This document shows, piece by piece, positions 5,674-8,039 of a DNA stretch of 8,039 bases. Origin of the DNA: Candidatus Eiseniibacteriota bacterium (GTDB lineage: Bacteria; Eisenbacteria; RBG-16-71-46; CAIMUX01; VGJL01); the NCBI GenBank assembly GCA_014729455.1, contig WJJW01000331.1, positions 1-8,039 on the forward strand, in the 5' to 3' direction. A program made the position numbers and the translations under genes. Below the pieces are notes generated by a model. That model was not told the origin of the DNA. It ran no database searches and saw only the letters and a list, made by a program, of their open reading frames with translations. Each line of letters starts with the position of its first letter. The stretch's first letter is position 1.

Positions 5674-6248
5674 CGTGGCCGTCCTTCTCGGTCTCCGCGG
5701 GATTCGGGATCACCACCTCCGTTGAGGAACCGTCTCATCCGCGCACGGGCACGGGCATGGTGGACGCGCACCGTGCTCTCCTTGCAACCGAGACTCCCGG
5801 CGATCTCCCGGAAGCTCCAGCCGTCCCATTCCCGCAGCAGGAGCACTGCGCGCTGGTGGCCGGTCAACCGCTGGAGCGAACGGTGGAGGCGGGCTCGGGA
5901 CGAGGACGGTTCCGGGGGTCTTGTCGGGGAGACGGGGGTCCGCTCGTCGAACGGATCGGTTCGCTTCAGACGGCGGAGGACCGTCCGCTTCCAGTCGATC
6001 GCCTTGCGGATCGCGATCGCACGAAGCCACGCCTCGAACGGCGCGTCGCCACGATACGAATCGAGCCTCCGAAACGCCTGGAGGTAGGTCTCCTGGAGCA
6101 GGTCGAGCGCCTCTTCGCGATCCCCGATCTGGTAGAGCAGCAAGGAGAACAGACGATCGCAGGTCTCTTCGTAGATCGCTTCCCAGGGCGCTCGGTCTAC
6201 CCCGATGGCTCGATGCGGGCTTTCGGGGTCGGTCGGACCGTCTCGCAT
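5670..6248 (-). CDS. ECF-family RNA polymerase sigma factor (sigma-70 family)
   Basis: The product has 192 residues. Region 2 (about 22-90) contains DREEALDLLQETYLQAFRRL, SYRGDAPFEAWLRAIAIRKA and IDWKR, the usual core-binding and -10 reading segment. A Pro/Ser/Arg-rich linker (about 97-118) follows. Region 4 (about 121-175) contains LTGHQRAVLLLREWDGWSFREIAGSLGC and then KESTVRVHHARARARMRRFL, whose helix-turn-helix reads the -35 element. There is no region 3, as expected for ECF factors. ATG 6248 is preceded by GGGGTG 4 bases upstream, a fair ribosome site. The stop overlaps the start of the vWA membrane protein gene (ATGA), so the two are co-translated, the typical layout of a sigma/anti-sigma pair. 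It is divergent from the repeat-protein operon and may control it. The ECF subgroup cannot be assigned by eye. Confidence 0.94.
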   Translation of the reverse strand: MRDGPTDPESPHRAIGVDRAPWEAIYEETCDRLFSLLLYQIGDREEALDLLQETYLQAFRRLDSYRGDAPFEAWLRAIAIRKAIDWKRTVLRRLKRTDPFDERTPVSPTRPPEPSSSRARLHRSLQRLTGHQRAVLLLREWDGWSFREIAGSLGCKESTVRVHHARARARMRRFLNGGGDPESRGDREGRPR

Positions 6249-6314
6249 GGCTCACCCCGCCATTCCCCCGACTCGCCGAGAAGGACGGCGGAAGCGCCCC
6301 GGTTGCTTACGGGA

Positions 6315-6323
6315 ATCTTAGCA
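6315..6323 (-). promoter_or_regulatory. Possible extended -10 element for the sigma gene
   Basis: On the minus strand TGCTAAGAT fits TG-N-TATAAT with four of six matches in the hexamer, in the only A/T-rich patch of the divergent region. No matching -35 is visible. A start near 6308 would leave a leader of about 60 bases. Confidence 0.25.
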
Positions 6324-6324
6324 G

Positions 6325-6339
6325 CCGGGGGAACCCCGG
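6325..6339. repeat. Perfect palindrome CCGGGG-GAA-CCCCGG
   Basis: Two 6-bp arms surround GAA between the divergent sigma and repeat-protein genes. It overlaps the GGAACC of the candidate ECF promoter and sits beside the candidate -10 element of the sigma gene. It could be an operator acting on both directions. Alternatively, its presence may be why GGAACC appears here at all. Confidence 0.45.
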
Positions 6340-6357
6340 GACCCTCCGATCCGTATG
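6330..6357 (+). promoter_or_regulatory. Candidate ECF-type promoter for the repeat-protein operon
   Basis: GGAACC (6330-6335) and CGTATG (6352-6357) are separated by 16 bases. Established ECF promoters commonly have a -35 with GGAAC/GAAAC and a -10 with CGT at 15-17 bases. The start would be near 6363, about 64 bases before ATG 6427. The adjacent divergent gene encodes an ECF sigma factor, which makes it a natural candidate regulator. The palindrome overlapping the -35 weakens the call. Confidence 0.4.
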
Positions 6358-6426
6358 GTCTTTCGTCGGCCGCATCTGGCCGCGGCCCAACCCCCTTGCA
6401 GGGGAAGAAGATATGGAGGTGACACC

Positions 6427-6972
6427 ATGATCCGTTCGGTATGCGCAGCCGGTCTCGCCCTGCTGCTGGGCGTCTCGCTGGCCTGGGCCGATGGCAAATG
6501 GCTCCACATCCGAGTCGACGAGGGAGGCGAGGACGGCGAGCGCGTCCGGGTCAACCTCCCGCTCGAGCTGGTCTCCGAGATCCTCCCCCTCGTCGAGGCG
6601 GACGAGTTCCACCGCGGGAAGGTCCGTTTCGATCACACCGACTTCGACGAGGTCGACGTGCGCGGGATCCTCGCCGCCGTCCGCGACGCCGAGGACGGGG
6701 AGTACATCACGGTCGAGGGAGCCGGCGAGAACGTGAAGATCCGCAAGCAGGGGAACCTCCTCTCGATCGACGTCGACGAAGACGACGAGAAGGTCCGGAT
6801 CCGCGTTCGCATGGAGGTTCTCGACGCATTGATCTCCGGTCAGGAGAACGAGCTCGACATCGCCGCGGCGATCGGCGTGCTCGGGGAGAAGGCGCACGGA
6901 GATCTCGTCACGGTCGAGAGCGACCGGGAATCGGTCCGGATCTGGATCGACGACAAGAACGAGGCCGACTGA
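6427..6972 (+). CDS. Exported two-unit beta-repeat protein, function unknown
   Basis: The product has 181 residues, with a Sec signal peptide (hydrophobic residues 6-19, cleavage after AWA at 21). The mature acidic protein is an internal duplication. Unit 1 (about 25-108) starts with WLHIRVDEGGEDGERVRVNL and ends with GEYITVEGAGENVKIRKQ. Unit 2 (about 109-178) starts with LLSIDVDEDDEKVRIRVRM and ends with GDLVTVESDRESVRIWID. The second halves of the units align without gaps from EVDVRGIL/ELDIAAAI onward. The strand-then-PLELV-helix pattern recalls the LRIRV...NVxIPLxLV segments of SHOCT-like/DUF2089-associated proteins; this likeness is from memory only. No catalytic residues are seen. GGAGGT at 6415-6420, 6 bases before the ATG, is an excellent ribosome site. 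The downstream gene, 15 bases away, is a paralog. It is likely periplasmic and acts together with that membrane-anchored relative. Confidence 0.82.
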   Translation: MIRSVCAAGLALLLGVSLAWADGKWLHIRVDEGGEDGERVRVNLPLELVSEILPLVEADEFHRGKVRFDHTDFDEVDVRGILAAVRDAEDGEYITVEGAGENVKIRKQGNLLSIDVDEDDEKVRIRVRMEVLDALISGQENELDIAAAIGVLGEKAHGDLVTVESDRESVRIWIDDKNEAD

Positions 6973-6987
6973 GGAAGGGGTGAACCG

Positions 6988-7446
6988 ATGTCCCCGGACA
7001 CGAAGAGAATCGTCCTGATCGCCGGAGGCTTCCTCCTGATCAGCGCCGTCACCATCGGAGCGATCGGCGCTACCGTCTTCGACGCCGGCATGCTCGTCGT
7101 CCAGGTCCGGGAGGAGGGGGGCAGCGACGTCAGCATCAAGGTCCCCGCGGTCCTGGTGCACGCCGCGGTCCGCCTCGTGCCAAACCGGTGCTTCGAAGAG
7201 GCGCGCGCCGAGATGGGGGCGGAATACGACCGGGTCCGCCCCGCCGTCCGCGCGCTGTGGCGGGAGCTGGAAGACGTGCCCGATTTCGTTCTCGTCGAGG
7301 TCGCCGGCCGCGACGAGCAGGTCCTGGTCCGGAAGCAGAGCGGGCGACTCGTCATCGACGTGGATTCCGATCGGGAGAGGGTCCACCTCGTCATTCCGCT
7401 GCGCACGGTCGACTCGATCCTCGGGAGGCTGGAGCGCGCGGCCTGA
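6988..7446 (+). CDS. Membrane-anchored paralog of the upstream beta-repeat protein
   Basis: The product has 152 residues, with one N-terminal TM helix (about 8-30, IVLIAGGFLLISAVTIGAIG) and no clear cleavage site, so it is probably an anchor with the rest in the periplasm. The soluble part follows the neighbour's plan: a first half-unit (MLVVQVREEGGSDVSIKVPA, about 35-64), a charged helical insert (about 67-95), a strand pair (FVLVEVAGRDEQVLVRKQ, about 100-117) and another first half-unit (GRLVIDVDSDRERVHLVIPL, about 119-138). The shared signature is VE-x-x-G-x-x-E-x-V, then RKQ-x-G/N-x-L-x-IDVD-x-D-x-E-x-V. It lacks the last half-unit of its neighbour. The start is supported by GGAAGGGGTGA ending 4 bases before ATG. 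It is the last gene of the operon, convergent with pyruvate kinase. Function unknown; direct contact with the exported paralog is plausible. Confidence 0.8.
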   Translation: MSPDTKRIVLIAGGFLLISAVTIGAIGATVFDAGMLVVQVREEGGSDVSIKVPAVLVHAAVRLVPNRCFEEARAEMGAEYDRVRPAVRALWRELEDVPDFVLVEVAGRDEQVLVRKQSGRLVIDVDSDRERVHLVIPLRTVDSILGRLERAA

Positions 7447-7458
7447 TCCGCTTCAGGC
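7441..7458. terminator. Inverted repeat spanning both convergent stop codons
   Basis: GCCTGA (7441-7446) and TCAGGC (7453-7458) are perfectly complementary around a 6-base spacer. The left arm ends in the TGA of the repeat-protein gene, and the right arm begins with the reverse-strand TGA of pyruvate kinase. It is short and lacks a T-tract, so termination is only a possibility. Confidence 0.4.
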
Positions 7459-8039
7459 GATCTCGACGCGGATCCGGTTGGTCCGGCCCTCGAGTCCTCC
7501 TTCTACCGAGCCGGAGATGACGACGATCCGCTCGCCCGGGCGGACGAGCCCGGCGTTCCGGCACCGATCCAGCGCGGCCTGGAAGAGCCGTTCGTCGGTC
7601 GGCTGATCCTCCATCGCGAGCGCCCGCACCCCCCAGACGATCGCGAGGCGGCGCACGATCTCCTCATTCGGACTGACCGCGTAGACCGGCTGGCTCGGCC
7701 GGTAGCGGGAGACGAGCCGCGCCGTCATCCCTCCGCGCGTACAGCAGACGACCGCCCCCGCCTCCACCTCGTGCGCGAGCACGCACGCCGCGTGCGCGAC
7801 GGCGTCGGGGATCTCGTCGAGGAACGGCCGGCGGGCCAGCCCGCGGTCGGCGCCGATGATCTCTTCGGTTCGCATCGAGATGGAATCGAGCATCCGGACC
7901 GCCGCGACGGGATGCCGGCCGATCGCCGTCTCCCCGCTGAGCATCAGGGCATCGCTACCGTCCAGGATCGCGTTCGACGCGTCGGAGACCTCCGCGCGCG
8001 TGGGCCGGGGGTGGTCGATCATCGACTCGAGCATCTGGG
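7453..8039 (-). CDS. pyk: Pyruvate kinase, C-terminal part (5' end outside window)
   Basis: About 195 C-terminal residues are present and the frame stays open to the window edge, so roughly the first 280 residues are missing. The active-site-side segment is unmistakable: QMLESMI, then HPRPTRAEVSDASNAILDGS and DALMLSGETAIGRHPVAAV. Next comes the C-terminal domain with GAVVCCTRGGMTARLVSRYR and the closing ISGSVEGGLEGRTNRIRVEI. The enzyme converts phosphoenolpyruvate and ADP to pyruvate and ATP in glycolysis (cytoplasm). The family's usual late SG-x-P-x-G is replaced by SG-S-V-E-G, a modest departure in the region that often shapes effector binding. This housekeeping gene appears unrelated to the neighbouring envelope genes and converges with them. 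Confidence 0.96.
   Translation of the reverse strand, partial: QMLESMIDHPRPTRAEVSDASNAILDGSDALMLSGETAIGRHPVAAVRMLDSISMRTEEIIGADRGLARRPFLDEIPDAVAHAACVLAHEVEAGAVVCCTRGGMTARLVSRYRPSQPVYAVSPNEEIVRRLAIVWGVRALAMEDQPTDERLFQAALDRCRNAGLVRPGERIVVISGSVEGGLEGRTNRIRVEIA

Noticed and set aside
3460..6087. Long open frame of 875 codons on the plus strand
   Set aside because: It lies antisense to the vWA protein and the ECF sigma gene, both of which have recognisable domains. Its translation is rich in Arg, Asp and Pro without any family motif, as expected for a shadow frame in GC-rich DNA.
6384..6400. Sigma-54-like GGCC...TTGCA upstream of the repeat-protein operon
   Set aside because: The GG and GC are 14 bases apart instead of 12, and at the correct distance the -24 position reads GCCC. 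The spacing is invariant in known sites.
6307..7386. Open frame of 359 codons on the minus strand
   Set aside because: It is antisense to the two repeat-protein genes, which have good ribosome sites, signal or TM segments and mutual similarity. The antisense product is Asp/Val-rich low complexity.
1..8039. CRISPR array, insertion sequence or phage genes
   Set aside because: No spaced direct repeats, transposase or phage proteins are seen. All sizeable frames are explained by the listed genes.

Overview
The window is GC-rich, densely packed bacterial DNA from a Gram-negative (diderm) organism. The evidence for two membranes is an outer-membrane beta-barrel with a terminal aromatic residue, an OmpA/Pal-type peptidoglycan-binding lipoprotein, and three proteins with lipoboxes. 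The CarboxypepD_reg/TonB-plug-like/vWA fusion, the ECF sigma factor, a sigma-54 promoter and the low-A/T composition suggest an FCB-superphylum, acidobacterial, gemmatimonadal or Eisenbacteria-like lineage. That placement is inference, and no marker gene here settles it.

Left part (1-3381). The 3' end of a sensor histidine kinase runs into a small lipoprotein gene that overlaps it (603-1058, +). Convergent to these, read leftward from about 2383, are an outer-membrane barrel gene (1739-2383, -) and an OmpA-domain lipoprotein gene (1066-1689, -), probably one operon. A 350-base non-coding stretch (2384-2733) separates the barrel gene from a divergent lipoprotein gene (2734-3381, +). This stretch holds a textbook -24/-12 (sigma-54) promoter for the lipoprotein and several strong inverted repeats at about -100 to -240 from its predicted start, where enhancer-binding sites usually lie.

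Middle part (3427-6248, - strand). An ECF sigma factor gene is translationally coupled by an ATGA overlap to a 748-residue membrane protein. That protein has a short cytoplasmic N-terminus, one TM helix, a CarboxypepD_reg-like domain, a stretch resembling a TonB-receptor plug, and a YfbK-type von Willebrand A module with an intact MIDAS. It occupies the place of an anti-sigma factor but shows no zinc anti-sigma motif.

Right part (6249-8039). Divergent from the sigma gene is a two-gene operon encoding an exported 181-residue protein and a membrane-anchored 152-residue protein. The two are paralogs built from the same alternating beta-rich repeat. A GGAACC-N16-CGTATG sequence in the divergent region could be an ECF-type promoter for this operon. 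The operon converges on the 3' part of a pyruvate kinase gene, and the two stop codons lie inside the arms of one perfect inverted repeat.

Overall, most genes encode envelope or exported proteins, interleaved with three regulators or regulatory signals (kinase, ECF sigma, sigma-54 promoter). The most interesting candidate system is the ECF sigma / vWA membrane protein / divergent repeat-protein operon at 3427-7446, which could be an envelope-sensing circuit. This is inference from arrangement and has not been demonstrated.
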